Source: an uncultured Faecalibacterium sp.
GTDB taxonomy: Bacteria > Bacillota > Clostridia > Oscillospirales > Ruminococcaceae
Direction of reading: 5' to 3'
NCBI GenBank assembly: GCA_934526125.1
Contig: CAKSZU010000061.1
Span: 1-12,936 of the forward strand
Length of the DNA stretch: 12,936 bases
Below the pieces are notes generated by a model. The model was not told where the DNA came from. It saw nothing but the letters and a program-made list of their open reading frames with translations, and searched no databases. Positions 1-6,904 of this stretch are shown in pieces. Both the position numbers and the translations under genes were made by a program. Numbering within the stretch: position 1 is the first letter of the stretch; the number at the start of each line of letters is the position of its first letter.

Positions 1-245
1 ATGATATCCTTGATGATCTTGTTCAGGGCGGTGCCCATGTGGATGTTGCCGTTTGCATACGGAGGGCCGTCGTGCAGGACAAACTTGGGCTTGCCGTCGT
101 TGTGCTTGATCAGGTTGTTGTACAGGTCGTTCTTCTCCCAGTCCTCCAGCATGGCGGGCTCCTTCTTGGGCAGACCGGCACGCATCTCGAACAGGGTCTT
201 CGGCAGATTCAGGGTACTGTCGTACTGAGACTTATTCTTAGCCAA
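1..245 (-). CDS. ileS: Isoleucyl-tRNA synthetase, N-terminal part (cut by window edge)
   Basis: Class I aminoacyl-tRNA synthetase that charges tRNA-Ile in the cytoplasm. Only the first 81 codons are in the window. The translation begins (M)[16 protein letters not shown] and reaches the class I HIGH-type signature [19 protein letters not shown], with HMGT in place of the textbook HIGH, as is usual for IleRS. The catalytic core, editing domain and zinc-binding end lie outside. The start is inferred to be TTG at 243-245: it is in frame with the signature, a GAGGAG ribosome binding site lies 10 bases upstream, and no ATG in frame gives the normal N-terminus. It follows divIVA by 33 bases, the same order as in Bacillus, so it is probably co-transcribed with the division genes. 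There is no room for a T-box leader in that gap. The family call is very secure; the TTG start is fairly secure. Confidence 0.95.
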   Translation of the reverse strand, partial: MAKNKSQYDSTLNLPKTLFEMRAGLPKKEPAMLEDWEKNDLYNNLIKHNDGKPKFVLHDGPPYANGNIHMGTALNKIIKDI

Positions 246-255
246 TGGTTACACA

Positions 256-261
256 CTCCTC
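256..261 (-). promoter_or_regulatory. Ribosome binding site supporting the TTG start of ileS
   Basis: The minus strand reads GAGGAG here, 10 bases before the TTG at 243-245. There is no competing in-frame ATG, so this site is the main support for a TTG start. Confidence 0.7.
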
Positions 262-278
262 TAGTTTTCTACTTAGGA

Positions 279-1082
279 TCACTCGCTGAACTTGACGCCC
301 TTGAAAGCAGCATAATCCGGGTCGGCGGCCGCATCCTCAGCGGCAGGTGCCGGGGGCGGGTCCAGCTTGAGCTGGCTCTCGTCCTGTGCCCAGAACTCCT
401 CGCTGCTCTTCTCGGCAGGCTCCTCGTCCGGGGCAGCGTCCGCCTCCGGCTGTGCCTCGGCCTCCGCGATCTCCTCGGTGACGGCGGCAGCCGTGGTGGG
501 CTCCTCGGCAGGAGTCTCGGCATCTGCCGGGGCATCCGCCTGCTCTGCCTCTTCTTCCTTGTGGAACTCGGGCAGACGGCTCAGGGACTCCACATGGCTG
601 CGGTAGAGGTTCAGCACATCGGACTTGAAGCGGGTCACTTCCAGCCGGACACGGTCATATTCGCGCTCCTGGGCAAGCTTTTTCTCGTTTGCCTCGTTGA
701 TGATCTCATCCGCGCGGTCACTTGCCTTCTGCAGCAGCTCGTTGGCATCCCGGATGATATCATCACCGCGCAGGTTGGCGCGATGCAGGATCTCTTCCGA
801 CTTCTGGTTGGCTTCGCGGATGACGTTCTCACCCATCCGCTGGGCATTGATCAGCGCGCTCTTGAGCATATCGCCGTCCGCCTCGTAGCCTTCCATCTCC
901 TTGTGGAGCCGCTGGTTCTCGGCGGTCAGCTCGGCGATCTGACGGCGGAGTTCTTCCGCCTGGGCATCGTCCTGCTTGAGCTGCTCCTCGACCTTGTCCA
1001 GAAAACGGTCCACATCCTCCGTCCGGTAGCCGCGGAGGTTCTTTTCAAATTGCACAGAGCGCACATCCTGCGGGGTCAGCAT
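279..1082 (-). CDS. divIVA: DivIVA family cell-division / polar scaffold protein
   Basis: Coiled-coil scaffold that binds curved membrane at septa and poles and recruits division or polar partners. The 267-residue product has the family N-terminus MLTPQDVRSVQFEKNLRGY, followed by VDRFLDKV. Aligned by eye to Bacillus DivIVA, the membrane-inserting Phe17-Arg18 pair is Leu16-Arg17 here. Residues from about 30 to 165 are heptad-rich and predicted coiled coil. Residues from about 175 to 255 form an acidic Ala/Glu/Pro-rich tail of low complexity, longer than in Bacillus DivIVA (about 164 residues in all). The extreme C-terminus, YAAFKGVKFSE, returns to ordered-looking sequence. The start ATG at 1080-1082 has a GGGAGG site 8 bases upstream. 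It lies 20 bases after ylmH and 33 bases before ileS, the conserved sepF-ylmH-divIVA-ileS order. The family is certain; what the tail binds is unknown. Confidence 0.95.
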   Translation of the reverse strand: MLTPQDVRSVQFEKNLRGYRTEDVDRFLDKVEEQLKQDDAQAEELRRQIAELTAENQRLHKEMEGYEADGDMLKSALINAQRMGENVIREANQKSEEILHRANLRGDDIIRDANELLQKASDRADEIINEANEKKLAQEREYDRVRLEVTRFKSDVLNLYRSHVESLSRLPEFHKEEEAEQADAPADAETPAEEPTTAAAVTEEIAEAEAQPEADAAPDEEPAEKSSEEFWAQDESQLKLDPPPAPAAEDAAADPDYAAFKGVKFSE

Positions 1083-1102
1083 AATGGTTTCCTCCCTTTA
1101 CT

Positions 1103-1924
1103 TCAATACTGGAAAAATTCGATGATCGATCGGTCTTTCCTGCTTTTGCCGGGCAGGGCCGTCAGGCCGAACCGCCCTTTGCCGCGCACGGTGAACACAT
1201 CGCCCTCATAGACCGGGGCGTGGATGCTGTCGGCCGGCAGGTGGTTGATCTCCACCCGGCCCGCCGTCACCAGCTCGGCCGCCATGCCGCGGCTGCAATG
1301 GAGCATCGCCGCCAGCACGGCATCCAGCCGCAGGGAGGACACCGTTGCCGTCTGCAGCGTACGCTCTGCCTGCGGGAAGGCCGGGACTTCTTCCGGCGGC
1401 AGCAGTTCCGTCGTGACCTCAGTCCGGCCCACCTGCAGCAGCTCCCGGCAGATCAGCTGAGCCGCCGGTTCCAGCGCAAATACCCAGGCCGTGCCCGGGG
1501 TGTCGGCGGGGAGGACGATGTCCCCCAGCGCCTCCCGCCGGAGTTCCAGCCCCATCAGGCTGCCAAGGTAATCCTTGTGCCCCGGCAGTGCCGTGCCGGA
1601 AAGGGCCCGGCAGACCAGCTTCACACAGCAGAGCGGGTTGGCCGGGCAGCTGCCCTCCGGTTCGATGCAGAGCAGCTTGCGCTCCGCATCGGGCCAGCCG
1701 CCGTCAAAATGATACTCCTGCTCCGGCACGTCCGTGCGGTTCAGCGCCGCCTTTGCCAGATCCTGTTCCCGGTCGCTCAGGAAGCCGGAATAGCGGGCAA
1801 TGCCGCGGCTTCCGGCGGTGCGGGCAAGATCTTCGATATGCCGCATGAGATACCGTTCTTCATCGCTGCGGGCAGGGACAAAGCCCCGCACCGCTCTGGG
1901 AGCAGGATCAATAGAACGCGCCAT
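1103..1924 (-). CDS. ylmH: YlmH-type S4-domain RNA-binding protein
   Basis: Cytoplasmic RNA-binding protein of the division-cluster YlmH family. In Bacillus, YlmH is related to RqcP and has been linked to ribosome-associated quality control, so a ribosomal role is plausible rather than direct septal work. The 273 residues carry the family segment GHKDYLGSLMGLELRREALGDIVL's core (HKDYLGSLMGL, about 116-126) and a C-terminal S4 domain at about 198-257 (LRLDAVLAAMLHCSRGMAAELV, followed by GRVEIN). The chosen ATG (1922-1924) gives the family N-terminal segment SDEERYLMRHIEDLAR and overlaps the end of sepF by 17 bases, suggesting translational coupling. A GGAG lies 4 bases before it, which is short, so a slightly later start cannot be excluded. 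Odd feature: five cysteines at residues 86, 93, 99, 100 and 105. Neither ylmG nor any other gene sits between it and sepF. Confidence 0.92.
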   Translation of the reverse strand: MARSIDPAPRAVRGFVPARSDEERYLMRHIEDLARTAGSRGIARYSGFLSDREQDLAKAALNRTDVPEQEYHFDGGWPDAERKLLCIEPEGSCPANPLCCVKLVCRALSGTALPGHKDYLGSLMGLELRREALGDIVLPADTPGTAWVFALEPAAQLICRELLQVGRTEVTTELLPPEEVPAFPQAERTLQTATVSSLRLDAVLAAMLHCSRGMAAELVTAGRVEINHLPADSIHAPVYEGDVFTVRGKGRFGLTALPGKSRKDRSIIEFFQY

Positions 1925-2372
1925 TGTTCTCCAGCTCATCCAGCAGATCGCCCATGATATCCACGTTGTACGGGGTGATGATGAAGGTGCTGTTGGCAAC
2001 ACGCTTGATCTGGCCATTGTTGGCATAGGCAACACCGGACAGGAAATCCACCAGGCGGCGGGAGACTTCCTTGTTGGTGGACTCGAGGTTCAGGACCACG
2101 GTGCGCTTGTTGTTCAGGTGGTCCGCAATGGTGCTGGCATCCTCAAAGCGCTCGGGCTTGACCAGAACGACCTTGAGCTGGGTGGTGGCATGAATGTTGA
2201 CCACCTTGTTCTTCTTGGCATTGCTCTCAGTCAGCTCATCCTCTGCGTCGTCTGCGCCGACACCAAGGCCGCTGTTGTTGTTCACCATCTGGGGGGCGTC
2301 ATCAATGTACTGATCATCGTAATCGTCCTCGCCACCGAAAAGCCCGGTTTTGATCTTATCCACGAAAGACAT
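1908..2372 (-). CDS. sepF: Cell division protein SepF
   Basis: Membrane-bound FtsZ-associating protein that organises the Z-ring in Gram-positive bacteria. The 154-residue product begins MSFVDKIKTGLFGG, matching the N-terminal amphipathic membrane-binding helix of the family. An acidic, Asp- and Asn-rich linker follows (about 15-55), then the SepF (DUF552) domain (about 58-150) with the typical segments VVLNLES, RRLVDFLSGVAYANNG and FIITPYNVDI. The start at 2370-2372 is supported by AAAGGAG 8 bases upstream and by the fit of the N-terminal helix; an upstream in-frame extension to 2432 lacks family similarity. The gene has its own near-consensus promoter directly after the HlyD-like gene and a leader with two small hairpins. 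Its stop overlaps ylmH. The usual neighbours ylmE and ylmG are missing. Confidence 0.96.
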   Translation of the reverse strand: MSFVDKIKTGLFGGEDDYDDQYIDDAPQMVNNNSGLGVGADDAEDELTESNAKKNKVVNIHATTQLKVVLVKPERFEDASTIADHLNNKRTVVLNLESTNKEVSRRLVDFLSGVAYANNGQIKRVANSTFIITPYNVDIMGDLLDELENNGAFY

Positions 2373-2393
2373 AGTATCTGCTCCTTTCATTCG

Positions 2394-2433
2394 GGCAGCC
2401 GCTGCTGCCTGCGCCTTTGCAAAGAGATGCAAA
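2394..2433 (-). promoter_or_regulatory. Structured 5' leader of sepF (two short hairpins)
   Basis: Two inverted repeats lie between the predicted transcription start (about 2438) and the sepF ribosome binding site (2381-2387). The arms TTTGCA/TGCAAA at 2416-2433 have a 6-base loop. The arms GGCAGC/GCTGCC at 2394-2409 have a 4-base loop and end 6 bases before the Shine-Dalgarno. The pairing is seen in the sequence; a regulatory role is only a possibility. Confidence 0.4.
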
Positions 2434-2444
2434 TAGCTTCTCTT

Positions 2445-2473
2445 ATTATCCGATTTTTTACTCCAGATGTCAA
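2445..2473 (-). promoter_or_regulatory. Sigma-A promoter of sepF-ylmH-divIVA-ileS
   Basis: The minus strand has a perfect -35 TTGACA (2468-2473), a 17-base spacer and a -10 GATAAT (2445-2450), one mismatch from TATAAT. Transcription should begin near 2438, about 65 bases before the sepF start. The -35 begins 4 bases after the stop of the HlyD-like gene, and no terminator separates them, so upstream read-through probably adds to this promoter. Confidence 0.85.
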
Positions 2474-2476
2474 TAA

Positions 2477-3787
2477 CTACAAAAGTTTTCCATCATACAA
2501 ATTTTGTCCCGAAACGATGATCTCGTCATAAAGGCGGACTTCACTGACCGAATTGGCGGTCCCACTGGGCAGAACGATCCGGTAATCGCCGTCCGTCACC
2601 AGCGGATGGGCATCGTCCACCGGGTCGATGCGGCAGAAGCGGGCCAGGTTGCCGTACTTGACGTAGACGCCGGGGATGTAGTTCTCGCCCTGCTCCTCTG
2701 CCTCGGAGCCGTCCTCCTTGAGGTAGTGCACCGCCGCTGCGGGCACCCGCAGGCCGGTGGTGCGGCCCACGATGATCTGGGCATCGGCGCAGTTCAGGCG
2801 CAGCACGTCGCCGTTGATGATCTCGCAGGAGATGACGAACCGGGCGATCCCGTTTTCCGAGTCGATCTCCACCTCAGAGACCTTTGCCTTCAGGGGCGTT
2901 TCCACCTGCCCGGGGAACCGGATCTCCACGCTGCCGGAGAGGGGCTTGCCATCCTTCCCCAGAAGCTTCTCCGCTTCCTTGGCCGTGCAGACCCCGGCAT
3001 AGCGCCAGGTGAACCCGGAGACGATCTTTCCGGCGCAGCCGTCCAGCGCGACCTCCGGCGAGGACTCCGCATAGGCTTTCAGCCCGGCGGCGTCCAGCGC
3101 AAGGATATCCTCCGCCCCGGCATTCAGCCGCCCGGTGCTGGAGCTGCGGATGAAGTAGCCGGTCTGGGGGGCCGTGATCTGGGTCGGATTGCCCAGCTGG
3201 GACTGCACCGAGGCAGCCTGCTGGGTCAGGGCCGTGATCTGGTCCGAGAAACCCGCCACCTCGCCGGTGATGACCCAGAGCCGGTTCTGGGACAGGATAT
3301 AGTCCTCCTTCTCAGCGTCGGTGTCCTCATAGTCGCCGCAGTCCAGCGAATCCATCAGGTCGTACAGGGCAGCCGAGCGGTTCTTGCGCAGGGATTCCAG
3401 CTGCAGGGAGGTGGTGTTGTTCTGGGAGCGCTGCAGCAGGTCGATCTGGTCGTTGATCTGGGTCAGCTGCTGGCGCAGGGTGGCCTGGATGGCATCGCTG
3501 TACACTTCCGCCACCGCCGTCCCGGCCGACACACGCTCGCCGTCCGCCGCCAGATACCCCAGGGTCCCGCTGCCGGAAACATAGCTTTCATCAAACAGGA
3601 GGACGCCCTCTGCATCGATGGTATCCTCCACCGTGGCCAGAAGGGCCGTTTCGTAGGTGTTGGGCGGGAACAGGACCTGCATGGCCTGATATCCCACATA
3701 AACCGCCGCCAGCAGCAGGAACCCGATGACGACCGCCGCCAGCGTTTTCAGTCCGCCGGCCAGCTTTTCCCGGTTTTCTTCCTGCAT
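2477..3787 (-). CDS. HlyD-like membrane-anchored adaptor protein (orphan)
   Basis: Resembles periplasmic-adaptor / HlyD-type membrane fusion proteins: one N-terminal membrane segment (about residues 15-40 of 436) and an extracytoplasmic body. A lipoyl-like half with GYLAADGERVSAGTAVAEVY lies near 77-96. A helical coiled-coil stretch follows to about 200, the second lipoyl half starts at TQITAPQTGYF, and a beta-rich C-terminal part contains LRVPAAAVHY and ends IIVSGQNLYDGKLL. No transporter ATPase, permease or outer-membrane partner is encoded nearby. It sits between miaA and sepF, where Bacillus has ylmE, which suggests a link to the cell envelope or division, but its function is not known. 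ATG at 3785-3787 is preferred because AAAGGA lies 8 bases upstream; an ATG three codons earlier (3796) overlaps the miaA stop but has no spaced ribosome site. Confidence 0.85.
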   Translation of the reverse strand: MQEENREKLAGGLKTLAAVVIGFLLLAAVYVGYQAMQVLFPPNTYETALLATVEDTIDAEGVLLFDESYVSGSGTLGYLAADGERVSAGTAVAEVYSDAIQATLRQQLTQINDQIDLLQRSQNNTTSLQLESLRKNRSAALYDLMDSLDCGDYEDTDAEKEDYILSQNRLWVITGEVAGFSDQITALTQQAASVQSQLGNPTQITAPQTGYFIRSSSTGRLNAGAEDILALDAAGLKAYAESSPEVALDGCAGKIVSGFTWRYAGVCTAKEAEKLLGKDGKPLSGSVEIRFPGQVETPLKAKVSEVEIDSENGIARFVISCEIINGDVLRLNCADAQIIVGRTTGLRVPAAAVHYLKEDGSEAEEQGENYIPGVYVKYGNLARFCRIDPVDDAHPLVTDGDYRIVLPSGTANSVSEVRLYDEIIVSGQNLYDGKLL

Positions 3788-3792
3788 TTCTC

Positions 3793-4743
3793 TCATCCTT
3801 TCGCCAAAAATTCACGGACCTGCTCCGCGGCCCGCTCCCGGACATCCGGGGCCGAAGCATCCAGCCAGACCACGCCCTCCATGTGGCGGAACCAGGTCAG
3901 CTGGCGCTTGGCATAGTTGCGGGAAGCCTGCTTCAGCTTTTCCACACAGGGAGCCAGCGGGCTTTCCCCTTCCCAATATGGGAAGAACTCTTTATAACCG
4001 ATGGCCTGTGCCGCCGTGCGGAAGCGGTCGCGGTTTTCCCACACAGTCCGGGACTCTTCCAGCAGACCGGCTTCCATCATCTGATCCACCCGCCGGTCAA
4101 TGCGGCGGTAGAGCTGCGCGCGTTCCTGGAAATCCAGCCCGAGGATCAGGGAGCGGTAGGGCTTTTCCCGCGGGAGGGACTCAGCCTTCTGCTCGCTGAG
4201 CTTTTTCCCGGTCGCCCGGTAGTGTTCCAGCGCCCGCAGGACCCGGACATGGTTGTTGGGGTGGATGGCCGCCGCCGCTTCCGGGTCCACGGCCTGCAGC
4301 TGGGCATACATGGCATCCCCGCCTTTTTCGGCCAGTTCCGCCGCCAGCTGCTCCCGCAGGCCCTCCGGCGCTTTTTCTTCGGTGAAGCGCACACCGTACA
4401 GAAAGCTCTGCACATACAGCCCGGTGCCGCCCACCAGGACCGGCAGATGCCCCCGGGCGGAGATCTCCTGTTCCAGCCGCCCGGCCAGAGCCGTGAAATC
4501 GGCCACGCTGAACAGCTGATCCGGCGTCAGCAGATCGATGCCGTGATGCGGGACACCGCAGGCTTCTTCCTCGGTCACCTTGGCGGTGCCCACATCCAGG
4601 CCGCGGTAGACCTGCATAGAGTCCGCACTGATGATCTCGCCCTGAAACTGCTTTGCCAGTGCCACGCCCAGCGAAGTCTTGCCGGAAGCGGTGGGGCCTA
4701 CCACCGCCACAACGGGATGCTTGCAGTTACACGATACGTCCAA
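3793..4743 (-). CDS. miaA: tRNA dimethylallyltransferase MiaA
   Basis: Transfers a dimethylallyl group from DMAPP to N6 of A37 in tRNAs reading UNN codons, giving i6A, the substrate of MiaB encoded upstream in this window. The 316-residue product has the P-loop GPTASGKT (16-23), the family signature DSMQVYRGLDVGTAK (about 41-55), VGGTGLY, and the C-terminal AIGYKE and YAKRQLTWFR motifs. The length is normal. The start is a TTG at 4741-4743, overlapping the 3' end of mutL by 17 bases. An AAGGAG 13 bases upstream is a rather wide spacing, and GTG codons closer to the P-loop are alternatives, but the longer form fits the family N-terminus better. Translation is probably coupled to mutL. The mutS-mutL-miaA order is common in Clostridia; hfq, which often follows, is absent. 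Confidence 0.96.
   Translation of the reverse strand: MDVSCNCKHPVVAVVGPTASGKTSLGVALAKQFQGEIISADSMQVYRGLDVGTAKVTEEEACGVPHHGIDLLTPDQLFSVADFTALAGRLEQEISARGHLPVLVGGTGLYVQSFLYGVRFTEEKAPEGLREQLAAELAEKGGDAMYAQLQAVDPEAAAAIHPNNHVRVLRALEHYRATGKKLSEQKAESLPREKPYRSLILGLDFQERAQLYRRIDRRVDQMMEAGLLEESRTVWENRDRFRTAAQAIGYKEFFPYWEGESPLAPCVEKLKQASRNYAKRQLTWFRHMEGVVWLDASAPDVRERAAEQVREFLAKG
3796..3801 (-). promoter_or_regulatory. Ribosome binding site deciding the HlyD-like gene start
   Basis: The minus strand reads AAAGGA here. It lies 8 bases from the ATG at 3785-3787 but touches the ATG at 3794-3796, so the downstream ATG is the better start. The site lies across the end of miaA. Confidence 0.6.
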
Positions 4744-6865
4744 ACTGTTTTTCCAGCTCCTTCCGGGTCAGTTTCAGGACGCAGGGGCGTCCGTGGGGGC
4801 AGAAGGGCGGCACCTCGCCCGAGAGGATCTTCTCCGCCAGCGCCATCAGCTCCTGCGGAGAGGACCTGTCCCCCGCCTTGATGGCGGCGCGGCAGGAAAT
4901 GGAGTGGAGTACCCACTCGGTCTTTTCGCTCAACGCATCGCGGCTGCCCTTCGAAAGCTTGTCTGCCAGCTCCACCAGAAGGTCTTCGGCGCTGCCCTGC
5001 TCCACATCGGCAGGGACCGAGCGCAGGAACACGCTGTTGCCGCCGAAATCGTCGATCTCCAGTCCGGCATTCTCCAGAAGGTCGAGGTTCGCCAGCAGGG
5101 CCGTTTTTTCCTCTGCCGAAAGCTCCACTACCACCGGCTCCAGCAGCAGCTGTGCCGGGACATCGCCGTAGGTGGCTGCCAGCTTTTCAAAGAGCTGCCG
5201 CTCGTGGGCGGCGTGTTTATCAATGATGCAGACCTCATCTCCCCGCTCGGCGAGGATATAAGTGCGGAACAGTTCTCCCACATAGCGCAGCGGCTCCGGA
5301 CCTTCCTGCACATCAAAGCCCATCTGCTCCGGGACAGCCTGCGGCTGCGGAGGTTCTGCTTCCGGGGCAGGCTCTGTCCGGGGGGCAGGGGTCCACGCCG
5401 CCATGTGATCCTGGGTATCGGGCAGGTCGGCCCCTTCCGGCTCAATGTCCAGTGCGCCCTCGCCCAGCGCCGCGGCAAAGGCCGGAGCTTCCGGTTCCGG
5501 TTCGGATTCCGGCACAGGGCTGTGCAGGGTGACGTTCTGCCGCACCGGTGCCGTGGATGCAACCGTTGTCCATGTGTGTTCCGGCGTTTTCACGCCCGGA
5601 GACGGCAGAATATCCGGGTGATCTTCCGCGGGTTCGGCCCGCCGCAGGGCGGCCGGAGCCGCCGCAGGCGCTGCCCCGGCAGATACCGGGTCCGCATCCG
5701 CCCGGGCAGCAGACGGATGGAGTATGCCAGGCTCTGCCTGCCCCGAAATCACGGCAGAAAGCCCTGTAAAGTTATCTCGCTTTACATCGTTTTTTGTCGA
5801 ATTATCAGAATTATTTGAATTGTTGGATTTTTCGTTGTCTTTCTCATTCTCAAAGGCAAAGAGCCGTTCTCCGGTGCCCGGCTGGGCCAGTGCCAGCTTT
5901 ACGGCATGGTAGACCAGGTCGAAAATGTCATTTTCCCGGGCAAAGCGCACTTCGGTCTTGGCCGGGTGGACGTTCACATCCACCAGATCCGCCGGCATTT
6001 CCAGAAGCAGGATTCCTCCAGGGAACTTGCCCTGCATGGTGGTGCCCTTGAAGGCCATTTCCATGCCTGCCATCATGGTGCGGTTGCGCACATAGCGGCC
6101 GTTGATGTAGAAATACTGCATGCTCCGGCTGGCGCGGCAGCTCTTGGGCTGGGTGATGAGTCCCCACACCCGGTAGACGCCTTCCCGGTTGTCCAGCTCC
6201 ACCAGATCCCGGCTGAACTCCCGGCCCAGCACGGCGTAGGCCGCACTGCGCAGCTGTCCGTCGCCGGGGGTGACGTACTGCAGCTTCCCTTCCCGGACGA
6301 ACTTGAAGCTGACCTCCGGATGGCTCAGGGCCACATGGGCCACGATGTCCGCCACAAAGGTCCCCTCACTGGAGTCTTTTTTCAGGAACTTCATCCGGGC
6401 AGGCGTGTTGTAGAACAGGTCCCGCACCCGGATCGTGGTGCCCACACTGCGGGCACCAGGTTCCAGCGGGAACTCCTTCCCGCCTTCGATCCGGTAGACG
6501 GATGCGCACTCGTCCTGCTCGGTCCGGGTCAGCACCTCCACCCGCGCTACGCTGGCGATGGAGGCCAGCGCCTCGCCGCGGAAGCCCAGGGTATGGATGT
6601 GGTTCAGGTCCTCTTCGGTCCGGATCTTACTGGTAGCATGGCGGATGAAGGCCGTAGGGATATACTCTGCCTCAATGCCGGAGCCGTTGTCGCTGATCTC
6701 GATCATCTTCACGCCGCCGGACTCAATGCTGACCGTGATCTGGGTCGCACCGGCATCGATGGCGTTTTCCAGCAGTTCCTTTACCACGGAAGCCGGGCGC
6801 TCTACCACTTCACCGGCTGCGATCAGCTCGGCGGTGTGCTTGTCCAGTACATGAATGACTGCCAT
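4727..6865 (-). CDS. mutL: DNA mismatch repair protein MutL (endonuclease type)
   Basis: Couples mismatch recognition by MutS to strand incision. The 712-residue product has an N-terminal GHKL ATPase with ELLENAIDAG (about 31-40), DNGSGI, and GFRGEALASI (about 95-104), and the transducer region to about 335. A long linker (about 337-530) is rich in Asn/Ser at its start and Pro/Ala/Glu afterwards. The C-terminal dimerisation and nuclease domain carries DKHAAHERQLFE (about 547-558, the DxHAxxExxxxE metal site), SCRAAIKAGD and CPHGRP (about 687-692). These motifs mark the nicking MutL found in bacteria without MutH. It is longer than Bacillus MutL (about 627), mainly through the linker. ATG at 6863-6865 has a GGGGAGGG site upstream. 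It lies 39 bases after mutS and overlaps miaA. Confidence 0.98.
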   Translation of the reverse strand: MAVIHVLDKHTAELIAAGEVVERPASVVKELLENAIDAGATQITVSIESGGVKMIEISDNGSGIEAEYIPTAFIRHATSKIRTEEDLNHIHTLGFRGEALASIASVARVEVLTRTEQDECASVYRIEGGKEFPLEPGARSVGTTIRVRDLFYNTPARMKFLKKDSSEGTFVADIVAHVALSHPEVSFKFVREGKLQYVTPGDGQLRSAAYAVLGREFSRDLVELDNREGVYRVWGLITQPKSCRASRSMQYFYINGRYVRNRTMMAGMEMAFKGTTMQGKFPGGILLLEMPADLVDVNVHPAKTEVRFARENDIFDLVYHAVKLALAQPGTGERLFAFENEKDNEKSNNSNNSDNSTKNDVKRDNFTGLSAVISGQAEPGILHPSAARADADPVSAGAAPAAAPAALRRAEPAEDHPDILPSPGVKTPEHTWTTVASTAPVRQNVTLHSPVPESEPEPEAPAFAAALGEGALDIEPEGADLPDTQDHMAAWTPAPRTEPAPEAEPPQPQAVPEQMGFDVQEGPEPLRYVGELFRTYILAERGDEVCIIDKHAAHERQLFEKLAATYGDVPAQLLLEPVVVELSAEEKTALLANLDLLENAGLEIDDFGGNSVFLRSVPADVEQGSAEDLLVELADKLSKGSRDALSEKTEWVLHSISCRAAIKAGDRSSPQELMALAEKILSGEVPPFCPHGRPCVLKLTRKELEKQFGRIV
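5798..5824 (-). repeat. Three tandem 9-base units inside mutL linker
   Basis: The minus strand has three consecutive units AACAATTCA, AATAATTCT and GATAATTCG, encoding NNS-NNS-DNS. All share the core A(C/T)AATTC. The unit length is a multiple of three, so gain or loss would keep the reading frame. The surrounding 90 bases are strikingly AT-rich against a GC-rich gene. Confidence 0.7.
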
Positions 6866-6904
6866 AGTGTTCCCTCCCCTGTTCGTTTCTTATTTTCCGG
6901 GAAA

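Noticed and set aside
39..1211. Long plus-strand open frame of 390 codons opposite divIVA and ileS
   Set aside because: It is antisense to two well-recognised genes, its translation has no recognisable domain, and GC-rich coding sequence commonly leaves such frames open.
2477..3787. Calling the HlyD-like protein part of a drug efflux pump
   Set aside because: No pump or outer-membrane gene lies next to it and a Gram-positive host is likely, so the efflux label would be a guess from the fold alone.
5765..5796. Hairpin TGTAAAG/CTTTACA followed by six T on the plus strand, resembling a terminator
   Set aside because: It lies inside mutL on the opposite strand, no plus-strand gene ends there, and the stem is short and AT-rich.
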